This document shows positions 9,759-20,897 of a DNA stretch of 64,000 bases, piece by piece; position 1 is the stretch's first letter, and each line of letters begins with the position of its first letter. The notes below the pieces were generated by a model, which did not search any database, was not told the origin of the DNA, and saw only the letters and a program-made list of their open reading frames with translations. A program made the translations under genes and the position numbers. The stretch lies in contig JBHEQS010000001.1 of the NCBI GenBank assembly GCA_046530765.1, forward strand, positions 186,001 through 250,000, read 5' to 3'. This DNA comes from Arsenophonus sp046530765. GTDB lineage: Bacteria > Pseudomonadota > Gammaproteobacteria > Enterobacterales > Enterobacteriaceae.

Positions 9759-12700
9759 TTTTAAATTCGCTGATTAATAAAACTTACATTAATTCATTAT
9801 ATATTACTTAATTTATTAATTTTTACTAGTTTTTAACTTGATAAATATATGCTAAATAACTATAAAATAATTTATTACAAATAGTATAATTATTTAAAAA
9901 TAAAATTAAAATAATGATGTTTTATTCTTATTGAATAAATTTTTTCATAAGTAGAGCGATATATTATTTTGTATTTATTTTTATAATCAAAATTAAATTA
10001 TTTTTTTTATGTTGATACTAAATTATTGTACAATAGATTAATATCGCCTGCTGCTGCTAATTAATGTTAAATATAAAACATAATTAAATTATAAATATCA
10101 TGCACTGTAAACTGTGTAGATTATATTTTGCTATATTTGACTCTAACATCTTAAATTAAAGCATTAAATTGAAGAATTTAAGATTGTTCTCATAAAGTTA
10201 AATTTAAGTAAACTATATACATAATCTAAATAGTAGTATGTAATCTATTTAATGATTCGCAAAAAAAAATAATTATTATTGATTTTATATCCAGAAAATT
10301 CATTAAATATAAAAAATAATATATTGAATAATTTTATTTAATCTACTAATTAATGTTATTAACTAGTAGATTAAATCTAAGAATAGTAACAAGAATTATA
10401 TTTATATACAGTGTGTAAAATTATCAATTTAATATAGATTTCAATCAATAAACTTTAAAAGGTTTCATATTATTTTAATCATTATTTTATAATTAGAAGT
10501 ATAGTTATATGTGTATTACAGTAACTAATATAACTATAAATCTAGCTAATTACATTAAAATGAAACTTATAAAATTATCTCAAAACCTAGATTAATTTTA
10601 TAACTTAATTTTATGAACTTGAAATCATTAATAACTATTAATTTGTATTTCATAGAAAATTATTTATAAGGTTTTGAGTTATTAATTAATTGAAGAATTA
10701 TTAAAGTTATAAAATAACTTATTAACTAAAGTTTCCATGTAATGATCAACAATTTATATCTCTTGACTGGATTAAACTACAATAAGATAACAATAACATG
10801 TAAATTTATTTTTGAATTATTTCATCATATATGAAATAATTCTATGTAAGTTTTTATATTAATTTTTTTTGTAAAATAAGTATCAAATGAGTTTACAGTC
10901 AAGATTAACAGTATAGTATTTTTTATTCTAAGAAACAAAACAATAGACAAATTCTAGATTAATTAAAATTACACTTCCTCTAAAGATCTTAATTGAAATC
11001 ATATTATATGATAAAGTAAATTTTAATTCAGTAATATAAAACTTAAAATTAAAACTATATTTAAATAAGTAATGTAAATAGTTTTTAAAATATAATTTGA
11101 TGCATTATTATATATAATACATTATATATAATACAGGATATTTTAGACGTTACTAACAATATAAATCTTGAGTAGCCATGAAAAATTATGTCAGTGTAAG
11201 TAATACATAAACATAATAATTGCAATGATTCTCAAACAATTTTCTGAGATACAACATTATTCATATAATTAAAATAGAAAAATCTTCATTTCATAAGATT
11301 AATAAAGTGAGTATGTGTTCTCTCTACAATTTAATAAGTCATATGTTGTTAATGATTTCTTAATTTGCATAAACAATTTAAAAATTGATGTGAGTTTAAT
11401 ATATGTAAATATTAAAATTTTTAAACTTATTAATTAATATCTAATTGTTTAATAAATGAAATAATCAAATGAAATTAGACAAAAAACTGAAATTTTAGCA
11501 ATACATCAAGAGTAAATTAAATAATATTACACAATGACGTTAATATAAGATAAAAATTATGTAGTTAGTATAAATATACTAGAATCAAATAAGAATTAAA
11601 ATGATAGTATAATATTCTAAAATTATTATTATATTGTAATATACCTAATAAGAGTACTTACGTAAATATATCAACATCTAAATTTTAGTATATATGAAAA
11701 TTTAGATTATATAAACCATCAAGAAACAGAATAGATAAATTTTTATATATTGATGGCGCAAATGATAATTATATATTGCCTATATGCAATATATCGACAT
11801 TCCATAATCTTATAATTCTATCGAAACATAATTTAAGAATCTAAAATCTATTACATGCTTATTAGATACTTAAATTCATTTCTTTCTAATTAGGAACTTA
11901 TTCTAAAATCTAATTAATTATTAATTTTTAAATAAAACAATTAAATTAAATCTCTTTTTGTTAAGTAAGGATGTAAGAATATAAAAATTAATTCAGCACT
12001 TTTATTTTAAATATTACATACTTAATTATTATAATAATATTAGATATACGATATATATTAATATTTATATTCTATAAAAAATTAATAGTATTTAATTAAT
12101 AAACATAAAATCTAAATTATTTATATAATATTCATATATTTAAAGCGTATAATAGTATTACTAAAACATAATTAATAAAATTTGATAAGTGTACGTGGTG
12201 TACATTTGCAAAATAAAACAAAACTTAAATTCTAATTTACTTCATGTTTTACGTTTATTACTCCGAACAATAACGTTATAAAAGAATATAAATAATTTAA
12301 ATAATATAGAAATAAGTTATATAATATAAGAGAAATTAATATAAGAGAAGTTAATATAAGAAGAAGCCCAACGTTGCTATTTTTTATAAAAAATAATCAT
12401 GTAATCATCAAATGACTTATATATAATATTGTTTGCAAGTATTTAATGAGAATAATGTTTAAAACATTATTGACAGAAATATTATTTAAAATAGAATGCA
12501 TAAATATATTATAATTATATTTAATTTTATTATAAAAAATAACTAATAAACAGAAATATATACAATAAAACAGAATTAATTACTTTTAAAATTTTCTGAT
12601 ATTTAACTTAATTTATAATAATGTAAATTACTTTAATATAATAAAAATAAACACATAAAGTATTGGATAGTAATTACTTATATGTTTTTATATGTATAAA

Positions 12701-14220
12701 TAATGTTGTTACTAAATGTTAAGCAAATATATCGAATGATATTACGAATATTATCAGAAACTAAGTAGAAATTACAATATTTTTATACAAGCTTAATATA
12801 TTAGCAAGCAGTACAAATACTGAATATCAATCAATAAATATTATTATTAAGTTGCGAATAATAAGTTTGTAAATATATAATTTAATCATAAAAATTATAT
12901 ATTTTATTAATTATATTTGAAGGATTTAATTTAATAATAAAATTATGAACTAATAAACGTACCTATTTAATAATATATATTATTAATATTAAATTAATAT
13001 TAATTATTCATATATTATTTTTATATGTTTTCTTTAAATTATCGAATATAATTATAGTTTATAAAATAAATTATGTTTTATAAAAAAACATAATTATTCT
13101 AATGTGATATAAGTATAATTAGCTTTATGATTATATTATAAAATAATAGATAATTTATTAAGATTTTCTTCTGTTAAAAACAGATATATATTTATTGTAA
13201 AATAATAAATTTTATTTATCTAAAAGATTATTATATTGTATAGTTAGTGCGATATTAATCATGTTTTACTTAAAAACAAGTTTTTAAGTAAAAAAATTAT
13301 TAATTCATTTAACTATAACTAGAATAATTATTTCGATATTATATCATAATCATGTTAATGCATATACTTATTTATATTATTTAAATGAATTAATAGATAA
13401 TTTATAAAAGCTTATTATTTAATTAAAATAAGAAAAGTGCATAGTATTTTACTAAAAACTTGAGTATTACAATCACAAGAAGTGATGTCTTAACAGTTTA
13501 AAAATGTTATTGAGAATATTAAACATGCATGATATCTCTAATATTAATAATTCTATAAGTTATTAACAAATATTTTTATACAAAGTATAATTTAATAAAT
13601 TTTAATTAACTTACTTATAGTTATATTTATCAACATATTTATCTTAAACCAAAACTAATTAAAAAAACTTTAATATAATTTTTATTTTATTAAAAACATC
13701 ATTTTAAATATAATTAGTGATTTTTAGAAATAAATGTATAAATATTATACATTTATTTCTAAAAATCATATTTTATGTGAAATTTTAATTATTATTGAAA
13801 TTAATTGTAATAAAATAGATTTTATTTTTATAAAAAATTGATAATCCAATAACTTAACTGTTAGAATTTTGTAATCAATTATTTTATATAAATAAAAATA
13901 TAAAAGATTTAAAATATAGATAAAGTCAATAAATTTTGCATTGCAGTTAAATATAATATTCTTATAAATAGTTTCTGTATAAAATTTTAAATTTATTTAC
14001 TATATAAATATTAGATTACCGATTAGTAGTTTAAAATTAAAACTTTTTTAAAATTCTTTCTTATTTTACATTAAAACTATTAGTAATTAATCTTGTTATC
14101 TTATTAGTTTAAATGTAAATTATCATTTACAAAAAAATTAAAATATATAGAAAAACATATATAATAATTTATTAATCAAATATCTTAAATTTATCAATTT
14201 ATGGAATGCAAAAACAAACT
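9759..14220. other. 4.5 kb A/T desert, no firm gene
   Basis: No intact gene and no firm fossil seen. In E. coli cytR lies upstream of ftsN on the same strand. A weak minus-strand reading near 10880-10915 could be its helix-turn-helix region, but I would not rely on it. Since ftsN and ftsB are not neighbours in E. coli, a rearrangement point must lie in this stretch. Three imperfect 15-base tandem copies (AATATAAGAGAAATT) lie at 12323-12367, and a 23-bp inverted repeat at 13718-13768. Confidence 0.6.
13718..13768. repeat. Perfect 23-bp inverted repeat, 5-base loop
   Basis: Left arm 13718-13740 and right arm 13746-13768 are exact reverse complements around the loop AATAT. The right side is not followed by a T run, so it is not an ordinary terminator. 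It lies in desert with no gene within 500 bases. Confidence 0.95.
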
Positions 14221-14221
14221 T

Positions 14222-14271
14222 TTATTGATAATATATATAGAATTAAACAATTCTATATATATTATCAATAA
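14222..14271. repeat. Perfect 23-bp inverted repeat, 4-base loop
   Basis: Arms 14222-14244 and 14249-14271 are exact reverse complements around AAAC. It ends about 80 bases ahead of the ftsB start. It could be a remnant terminator of a lost upstream gene or a structure in the ftsB leader; the sequence does not decide. Confidence 0.93.
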
Positions 14272-14352
14272 TTTCTATTAACAGATCACTAAATTACTAT
14301 GGTATAATTTTAATGTGTTGTATGATTATAAGTAAATCTTAATGAGGATTCT

Positions 14353-14646
14353 ATGCATAAATTATCATTTATATTTTTAACAGTGCTTTGCTGGTTACAC
14401 CATTCACTATGGTTTGGAAAAAATGGTATTAATGATTATTTGAGTGTGAAAAATAAAATTTCAACATTAAAGACTATCAATGCAAAATATAAAGCACGAA
14501 ATGAACGTTTATTTTATGAAATAGATGATCTAAATAAGAGTAATGATGCAATTGAAGAGCTAGCTCGTACTAAACTTGGCATGATTAAACATGGAGAGTC
14601 TTTCTATCGTATAGTAAATGATACTCATCATATGAGTAATAAATAA
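14353..14646 (+). CDS. ftsB: FtsB, division protein (bitopic membrane coiled coil)
   Basis: A 97-residue protein (E. coli 103). FtsB forms a complex with FtsL and FtsQ and passes the activation signal to the septal synthase FtsW-FtsI. One N-terminal membrane helix (about residues 3-20) is followed by the signature SLWFGKNGINDYLSVKNKI, a leucine-rich coiled coil to about residue 70 and the conserved end HGESFYRIV. The ATG follows TGAGGATTCT, a good ribosome site. As in E. coli it heads ftsB-ispD-ispF. The last few residues differ and are shorter, which is usual in this family. Confidence 0.95.
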   Translation: MHKLSFIFLTVLCWLHHSLWFGKNGINDYLSVKNKISTLKTINAKYKARNERLFYEIDDLNKSNDAIEELARTKLGMIKHGESFYRIVNDTHHMSNK

Positions 14647-14734
14647 AATTTTAAAATAATTTATTATTCAAACACGATATTATTTCAATAATTATGACAA
14701 AAAAAAAGTAGTAATTCATAATAAATAGTAGAGA

Positions 14735-15478
14735 ATGATGAATAAATTTAGATCTAATCATAAAATACAGATTGTTGCTTTAATACCTGCCGCTGGTTTT
14801 GGCAGGCGCATGAAAACTTATTGCCCAAAACAATATTTAAAAGTAGCTGGGAAAACAATTATTGATCATACGATCTCTGCATTACTTAAACAGCCAAGGA
14901 TTTCTCATATTATTGTTGTACTAAATAAGGATGATATTTTTTTTCAAAAATTAATTATTTCTAAAAATCCAATAATTAAGACAGTGATCGGCGGTAGTCA
15001 AAGATCTGATTCAGTTTTGGCTGGTCTAAATTATTTATCAGATAATTTACAAATAGGTAAATGCTGGGTTTTAATTCATGATGCATCTAGACCTTGCTTG
15101 CATCAATCCGATTTAAACACTATTATTAGTTTTATTGATAATCAAAAATATTCTTATGGTGGTGTTTTAGCTACTCCTGTAAGAGATACAATAAAACGCT
15201 CAGTTCAAGGAAAAATAGATATTAGCCACACTCTTGAACGAAGTGAACTATGGCAAGCATTAACACCACAATTTTTCCCTTTAGAGTTAATTAAAAACTG
15301 CTTAACTAAAGCATTGTCACAAAAATTGGTAATTACCGATGAGTCTTCAGCTATTGAATATTGTGGTTATCATGCTAAATTAGTAGAAGGTAGAATTGAT
15401 AATTTAAAGGTTACAAAACCAGAAGATTTGATGTTAGCAGAATTCTATCTTTCTAGGACTTTACAAGATTATTGTTAG
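14735..15478 (+). CDS. ispD: IspD, 2-C-methyl-D-erythritol 4-phosphate cytidylyltransferase
   Basis: A 247-residue enzyme (E. coli 236) of the MEP pathway. It joins CTP and 2-C-methylerythritol 4-phosphate to make CDP-methylerythritol, towards isopentenyl diphosphate. The N-terminal nucleotide-binding loop PAAGFGRRMKTYCPKQYL is intact (about residues 17-35). Conserved HDASRPCLHQSD, TPVRDTIKR, TDESSAIEY and VTKPEDLMLAEFYL follow. Two adjacent ATGs (14735, 14738) are possible starts. ispF follows at once, its start lying 11 bases after the ispD stop, so the two are cotranscribed. Confidence 0.97.
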   Translation: MMNKFRSNHKIQIVALIPAAGFGRRMKTYCPKQYLKVAGKTIIDHTISALLKQPRISHIIVVLNKDDIFFQKLIISKNPIIKTVIGGSQRSDSVLAGLNYLSDNLQIGKCWVLIHDASRPCLHQSDLNTIISFIDNQKYSYGGVLATPVRDTIKRSVQGKIDISHTLERSELWQALTPQFFPLELIKNCLTKALSQKLVITDESSAIEYCGYHAKLVEGRIDNLKVTKPEDLMLAEFYLSRTLQDYC

Positions 15479-15489
15479 GAGTATTATTA

Positions 15490-15999
15490 ATGAGGATTGG
15501 ACATGGATTTGATGTACATCAATTTGGTGGAAATGGTCCAATTACAATTTGTGGAGTGAAAATCCCATATACACAAGGATTAATAGCAAACTCAGATGGT
15601 GACGTTGCCTTGCATGCATTAATAGATGCAATTCTAGGTGCTGGAGCGCTAGGTAATATTGGTAAACTTTTTCCTGATACAAATCCAGCCTTTGAAAATA
15701 TAGATAGTCGAAGTTTGTTACGTTCAGCATATTTACAAGTGTTAAAAAAAGGATATTGCATCAGTAATCTTGATATAACAATTATTGCTCAAGAACCAAA
15801 AATATTTACTTATATTACTAAAATGAGTAAAAATATAGCTAACGATCTTGATTGCCATATTGATGATGTAAATATTAAAGCTACAACAACAGAAAAACTT
15901 GGTTTTATTGGTAGAAAAGAGGGAATTGCTTGTGCAGCAGTGGTTTTGTTGGTAAGAGATAACAGTCATAATGATGCAACTTTAGTAACTGCATGGTAA
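15490..15999 (+). CDS. ispF: IspF, 2-C-methyl-D-erythritol 2,4-cyclodiphosphate synthase
   Basis: A 169-residue enzyme (E. coli 159) that cyclises the phosphorylated CDP-methylerythritol in the MEP pathway. I chose the ATG at 15490, giving MRIGHGFDVHQFGG, over an in-frame upstream codon because it matches the family N-terminus and follows TAGGAGTAT. The metal-binding motif GHGFDVH (Asp8, His10) and SDGDVALHALIDAILG (His42) are present, as are LFPDT and KATTTEKLGFIGR. The C-terminus is about ten residues longer than usual. The only other MEP genes in the window are ispD and this one. Confidence 0.97.
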   Translation: MRIGHGFDVHQFGGNGPITICGVKIPYTQGLIANSDGDVALHALIDAILGAGALGNIGKLFPDTNPAFENIDSRSLLRSAYLQVLKKGYCISNLDITIIAQEPKIFTYITKMSKNIANDLDCHIDDVNIKATTTEKLGFIGRKEGIACAAVVLLVRDNSHNDATLVTAW

Positions 16000-17290
16000 T
16001 AAACTATTGATTATTGAACAAAAATTACATACTAAAATTTTTTTATTCTTATATTTTTAAAGTTTCTACATAAAAGTTATGGAGAAACTTTAGAATCTAT
16101 TTATAAAAATTCTGTCAATATTTAATAATTTATAGACAATTTATATTATATTTTTTTGTATTTTTTTTAAAAACTATAATTTTTATTAATTTAAATATTA
16201 ATGAGATGTAATTAAATATCTACTCCATTATTTATAAAAATATATTAATCCTATCAAGTTTTTATTAAAATAATTCATGATATAAACTTTTATATCAAAA
16301 AAAACAAACATAATTATCCAACAATTTATTAAAAGTAAATATTTTAATCTAATCATTATATTATTTTAATAATTATAAAGTTGTAAAAATATATTTAAAA
16401 TAAATTATAACTTGTAAATAGTTGTTAACTTATTTTGTTTGAGATTATAAAAACTAGCGTAAGATTTGAATATCTAAAAACTAAAATTAAAGTTAATATT
16501 TAAAAAATATAGATTTTCCTTTACGTTCTTCTTTGTGTTATATTTAATTTTATAGTAAATGTGAGAATAAAAAAATAATATACGTTAAATAATAAATGAA
16601 ATTAGTTAATAATGATGCTTAGTTTTTTAAAATGAGTGAAGTGTTATATTAATAATACAATATGTATATAAAATAATGTATTATTATGTAGTCTATCTAT
16701 AAATACATTGAACATAAGCAGAAAATATAACCAATATATTTCTTATATTAGCCATAAACTTCTCATGTTTTATATAATTAAATGGATAAAATCTTCAGAA
16801 ATTAACAATTAAACATATTACTATGAATATTTCTACCAAAAATTATTAGAGTTAATATTATTCATATAATATTAACAATAAAATCAATTATTTTTATATA
16901 ATTAATATTTGAAACTATACCGAGATAACCTTTATAATAAAATTGGTATCTCGTATGAAAATTAATGAATTTAATCTACTTTATTAATAAGTAATATGTG
17001 AATTTTTTATAATTTTTATTATTTAGAAAAGATTTTCATATTTTATTTGATTTGAAATTACTGAATGTTTCATGTTGTGTACTGTAAATTTTAAATACTT
17101 ATTATATATAATTTAATAAACAGAATTACAATCTTTTTATTATTTTTATAATACTATTAATATTATTAAATATTTTCTGTTTATTGTGATTAATTTTTAG
17201 TTTGCCTGAGTTAGTAGTTTTAACGAAATTTATTAAAAAAAACATTATAGTACTTTAATTAATATAAAACTCTGAACAACTTCACTCTAA
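16000..17290 (+). pseudogene. truD: truD fossil (tRNA pseudouridine-13 synthase)
   Basis: E. coli has truD between ispF and surE on this strand. At 17208-17255 the translation LPELVVLTKFIKKNII aligns ungapped with LPAGSFATSVVRELIN near the TruD C-terminus. The bases just before read LL*LIFS against TVEIRFW, where the Glu codon has become TGA. Near 16190-16240 LNINEM*LNIYSIIYKN resembles LKIHAREVSFAGQKDKH at the right distance from the start. No frame remains open, so tRNA pseudouridine 13 is presumably no longer made by this enzyme. Confidence 0.68.
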
Positions 17291-18297
17291 TTATTAATTT
17301 CTTTTTAAGAATAAATCAATAATTTATAAATAAACGTAGTTCATAACTAATTTATGATGCAATTAAAATTAACGTTTTTACTATATAATCATTCTGATTA
17401 TATAGTAAAAATCGACATTATTTTAACAACAGTATTAAACAAATTTTGTTTTATTAACATTTAAGAAAAATAAATAAACAAATTTAGATTACCAAGTAAC
17501 AATAATTGTTAATCTATTCATAATGTTAAATTAACAAGAATTAAATATATTATTTTAATTACTTGCGTGGCAATTTATAACTAGAACGATTAGTAAGCTA
17601 ATTAATTGACATATTAAAAATATATTTTTTAAAAAGAGTATTATTAAAAATAATTATTATAAATATTGTACATCATAATATGATTGATTACAACTATTAA
17701 TTGTCATTTTTTAGTATAAGTTTAATTATATTGCTTTATTTTATTATGATAATATTGTTGTTAATTAAATAAAAAACAAAAAAATATTAGAATAAATAAA
17801 AAATAAAAGTCTTTAAAATTAAATAAAAATATTAAAATGCAGTTTATGAAAAGTTTGTTAAAAATAATTTTAATGTTTTAGTAGTTTTCTTTTTATTCTA
17901 TAAAAATAATTTACTTATTTCTTTGTTATTTATTGATATTTTAGTAGTATTTAGTTAATGAACGTTTATTAATAGCTTATTAAATTTTATTGATTAATAT
18001 ATTTCTAATTAAATATATTTAAAATAGTTCTATTGATATATGGTATTTAATTTATTTTGCTTATATTATTTAAGTAATAACTATTTTAAAACATTTTATT
18101 ATTTAAAGAAATTTAAGATTATATTACTAAGTCAATTGAATTAAGTTAATACAAATATCAGTCTTTCATTTTTAGTTTGCATATTGATCTTTTATTATTG
18201 TCGACATTTCAATATATAACTATTACTGTAAATAACAATAATTTTATAAATTAACTTATTTTAATGTAAAATACATAATATAAATAAACTGGATACG
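17291..18297. other. 1 kb A/T desert ahead of surE
   Basis: Nothing recognisable. In E. coli truD and surE abut, so about 1 kb here is unaccounted for and may be expansion or an old insertion. A perfect 17-bp inverted repeat lies at 17376-17392 and 17396-17412 with a 3-base loop. Confidence 0.6.
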
Positions 18298-19056
18298 ATG
18301 ATGCTAAGAATATTATTAAGTAATGACGATGGCGTAAAAGCAACAGGTATTCAAATGCTTGCTTCTGCATTACGTAAACATCATTTTGTTCAAGTTATTG
18401 CACCTGATAGGAATAGAAGTGGGTCATCAAACGCATTAACACTAGATAAAGCATTACGAATAATCAAACTAAAAAATGGAGACATATCAGTTAAAGGAAC
18501 TCCTACTGATTGTGTTTATTTAGGTATCAATCAACTTATTCGACCATCTCCTGAAATTGTTATTTCTGGTATTAATCATGGTCCAAACTTAGGTGATGAT
18601 GTTATTTATTCTGGTACAGTTGCATCTGCCACAGAAGGTCGTCATCTTGTATTTCCTGCACTGGCAGTTTCATTAAATGGTAAAAAATATTACAAAACAG
18701 CGGCAAATGTAACTTGTTATTTATTGGAATTATTACAAAAAACCACATTAAAAACAGGCAATATTCTTAATATTAACATTCCTGATATTCCATTTTCAGA
18801 AATTAAAGGTTACAAAGTAACACGATGCGGCAGTCGTCATGCAGCTCAACAAGTTTATTCATTTAAAGATTTAAGTGGAGATATTATGTATTGGCTGGGA
18901 CCTTCTGGAGAAATATGTGATTCTGGTCCAGATACAGATTTTGCTGCAGTAACAGCTGGATATGTTTCTATAACGCCATTACAAGTAGATTTAACTGCTT
19001 ATAAAGATCAGAATGTTATTGAAGATTTGTTGCTAAAAGTAGAGGCAACTAAGTAA
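18298..19056 (+). CDS. surE: SurE, 5'/3'-nucleotidase
   Basis: A 252-residue stationary-phase survival phosphatase (E. coli 253) acting on nucleoside monophosphates and short polyphosphates. The metal site LLSNDDGVKATGIQ is at the N-terminus (Asp-Asp pair). APDRNRSGSSNALTL, GTPTDCVYLG and ISGINHGPNLGDDVIYSGTV follow, all family signatures. The start is either of two adjacent ATGs; the second (18301) gives the E. coli-like MLRILLSNDDG. Its stop overlaps the pcm start by one base (TAATG), a typical translational coupling, and surE-pcm-nlpD matches the enteric order. It survives although the probable rpoS next door is lost. Confidence 0.97.
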   Translation: MMLRILLSNDDGVKATGIQMLASALRKHHFVQVIAPDRNRSGSSNALTLDKALRIIKLKNGDISVKGTPTDCVYLGINQLIRPSPEIVISGINHGPNLGDDVIYSGTVASATEGRHLVFPALAVSLNGKKYYKTAANVTCYLLELLQKTTLKTGNILNINIPDIPFSEIKGYKVTRCGSRHAAQQVYSFKDLSGDIMYWLGPSGEICDSGPDTDFAAVTAGYVSITPLQVDLTAYKDQNVIEDLLLKVEATK

Positions 19057-19682
19057 TGCTAAAACTGGCAATAAAAGATTTATTAACACAGTTGAGACAT
19101 AAAGGAATTAAAGATGAAGGTCTATTTGAAGCTATAGTAAACATTCCTCGTGAAAGATTCGTGGATGAAGCACTTTCACATAAAGCTTATGAGAATATTC
19201 CTTTGCCTATAGGGTTTTCTCAAACTATTTCTCAACCTTATATTGTTGCTCGTATGACAGAATTGCTTAATCTTTCACCTATGGATCATGTATTGGAAAT
19301 TGGAACTGGATCTGGTTATCAAACAGCTATTTTAGCTTATCTAGTAGAACAAGTTTTTTCGATAGAGCGTATCAAGGCGCTTCAGTGGAATGCTAAGAGG
19401 AGGTTAAAGAAACTTGATCTACATAACGTTTTAACACGTCACGCTGATGGGTGTGTTGGATGGGCCTCTAAGGGACCTTTTAATGGTATAATTATTACGG
19501 CGGCTTCTATAGAAATCCCTCTTGTTTTACTTGAACAATTAAAAGATGGAGGAAGAATGGTTTTACCTGTCGGCAAAAAAAAACAGACATTAAAAGTAAT
19601 TGAGCGACAAGGTAATGATTTTCACGCTACAACGATAGAGCCAGTACAGTTTGTTCCATTAATTCTTGGGAGTTTGGAGTAA
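19056..19682 (+). CDS. pcm: Protein-L-isoaspartate O-methyltransferase
   Basis: A 208-residue enzyme, the E. coli length. It methylates isoaspartyl residues formed by ageing of Asp and Asn so they can be repaired; the methyl donor is S-adenosylmethionine. The SAM-binding motif LEIGTGSGYQTAILAYL (about residues 80-96) is intact, preceded by the substrate-binding PIGFSQTISQPYIVARM. It overlaps surE by one base. It is followed after 156 bases by nlpD. Confidence 0.97.
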   Translation: MLKLAIKDLLTQLRHKGIKDEGLFEAIVNIPRERFVDEALSHKAYENIPLPIGFSQTISQPYIVARMTELLNLSPMDHVLEIGTGSGYQTAILAYLVEQVFSIERIKALQWNAKRRLKKLDLHNVLTRHADGCVGWASKGPFNGIIITAASIEIPLVLLEQLKDGGRMVLPVGKKKQTLKVIERQGNDFHATTIEPVQFVPLILGSLE

Positions 19683-19838
19683 AATTAGTAATTTTTTATT
19701 AAAAAATAATTTAATATTTATTAATATTCATGTTTAATAGAAGATGTTAATTTAATATTTAGCTGTTTCAATTAATTTTTCATAATAATTTACATTATTT
19801 ATCATTATTTCAATATTTCTCTTCATAGGAGAAGAGAT

Positions 19839-20897
19839 GTGAATTTTAACAACAAGAAATTCCTAATTAAATTAGAAATTATATTTATAATAACAGGACC
19901 AATATTAATTGGATGCTCAACATCACAATATTCAGTAGCACCAATTAATAATCTTCATGATAGTAGTTATATATTGGATGATTGTGCTTCTATCAATATA
20001 TCTTCAAAAAATACATCAATGCCTTCTTCTCTAAAGAAGGCCATTATTGGTAATCAAAATAATAGTATTAATAAGCAAATACATCATGTTGCAATGTCTG
20101 ATGTTAATAGTAAGAAAAAGGATAAAATAATTTATAATAGAAATTATAATAATATCAATAAAGGAAGATTCATCAGTAACACTTATACTGTCAAACAAGA
20201 TGATACATTGTTTTATATTGCTTGGATAACAGGCAATAATTATCGTGATCTGGCAAAACGCAATAAAATTACAGAATTTTATAATTTAAGTGTTGGAAAG
20301 GTGCTCAATATTAGTAATAATTTTAAAAATTCAGAAATAATAGGTAAAAATAAAACTATAAACAAAAAAAATATAAATAATAGTAATATGTATTCTGATT
20401 CGCCTAATACAAATGATTTATCTGGTATAGAACAAAATTCAGGAAAGATGTTATCAAAAATATATAAATCATTACATTTTCCCGATCCTACCACAATAAC
20501 ATCTTTTAATTTAAACAATAAGAATCCAGTTAATATAGTCTGGCCTACTAAAGGTAAAGTAATTGAATCTTTCTCCAATGTGCAAGGTGGAAACAAAGGC
20601 GTTGACATTGCTGGCTCACGAGGTCAACCTATTTTTGCAACTGCATTAGGAAAAGTTGTTTATTCTGGAAATGGATTGCGTGGGTATGGAAATCTTATAA
20701 TAATAAAACATAACGATGATTATCTTAGTGCATATGCTCATAATGATAGAATATTAGTTCATGATAAGCAGGAGGTTAAAGCAGGGCAAAAGATTGCAAC
20801 TATGGGCAGCACCGGTACAAGTTCAGTAAAATTGCATTTTGAAATTCGTTATAAAGGAAAATCCGTAAACCCATTGCGTTATTTTTTGCACAAATAA
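19839..20897 (+). CDS. nlpD: NlpD lipoprotein, murein-hydrolase activator
   Basis: A 352-residue outer-membrane lipoprotein (E. coli 379) that activates the amidase AmiC at the septum. The GTG start follows AGGAGAAG. A signal peptide ends in the lipobox LIGC, with Cys26 as the lipidated residue. A LysM peptidoglycan-binding module (about 115-160, YTVKQDDTLFYIAWITGNN) is followed by an Asn/Lys-rich linker and a LytM/M23 domain (about 230-350, WPTKGKVIESFS, KGVDIAGSRGQ, LHFEIRYKGKSVNPLRY). As in E. coli the LytM domain lacks the zinc ligands of true endopeptidases, so it regulates rather than cuts. In E. coli the main rpoS promoter lies inside nlpD; rpoS here is not intact. Confidence 0.96.
   Translation: MNFNNKKFLIKLEIIFIITGPILIGCSTSQYSVAPINNLHDSSYILDDCASINISSKNTSMPSSLKKAIIGNQNNSINKQIHHVAMSDVNSKKKDKIIYNRNYNNINKGRFISNTYTVKQDDTLFYIAWITGNNYRDLAKRNKITEFYNLSVGKVLNISNNFKNSEIIGKNKTINKKNINNSNMYSDSPNTNDLSGIEQNSGKMLSKIYKSLHFPDPTTITSFNLNNKNPVNIVWPTKGKVIESFSNVQGGNKGVDIAGSRGQPIFATALGKVVYSGNGLRGYGNLIIIKHNDDYLSAYAHNDRILVHDKQEVKAGQKIATMGSTGTSSVKLHFEIRYKGKSVNPLRYFLHK

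Noticed and set aside
10880..10920. cytR helix-turn-helix fossil
   Set aside because: A weak, frame-shifting resemblance at the position expected from ftsN; two competing alignments and no second anchor.
15519..15969. Minus-strand open frames inside ispF
   Set aside because: Antisense shadows of a strongly conserved gene with no start context.
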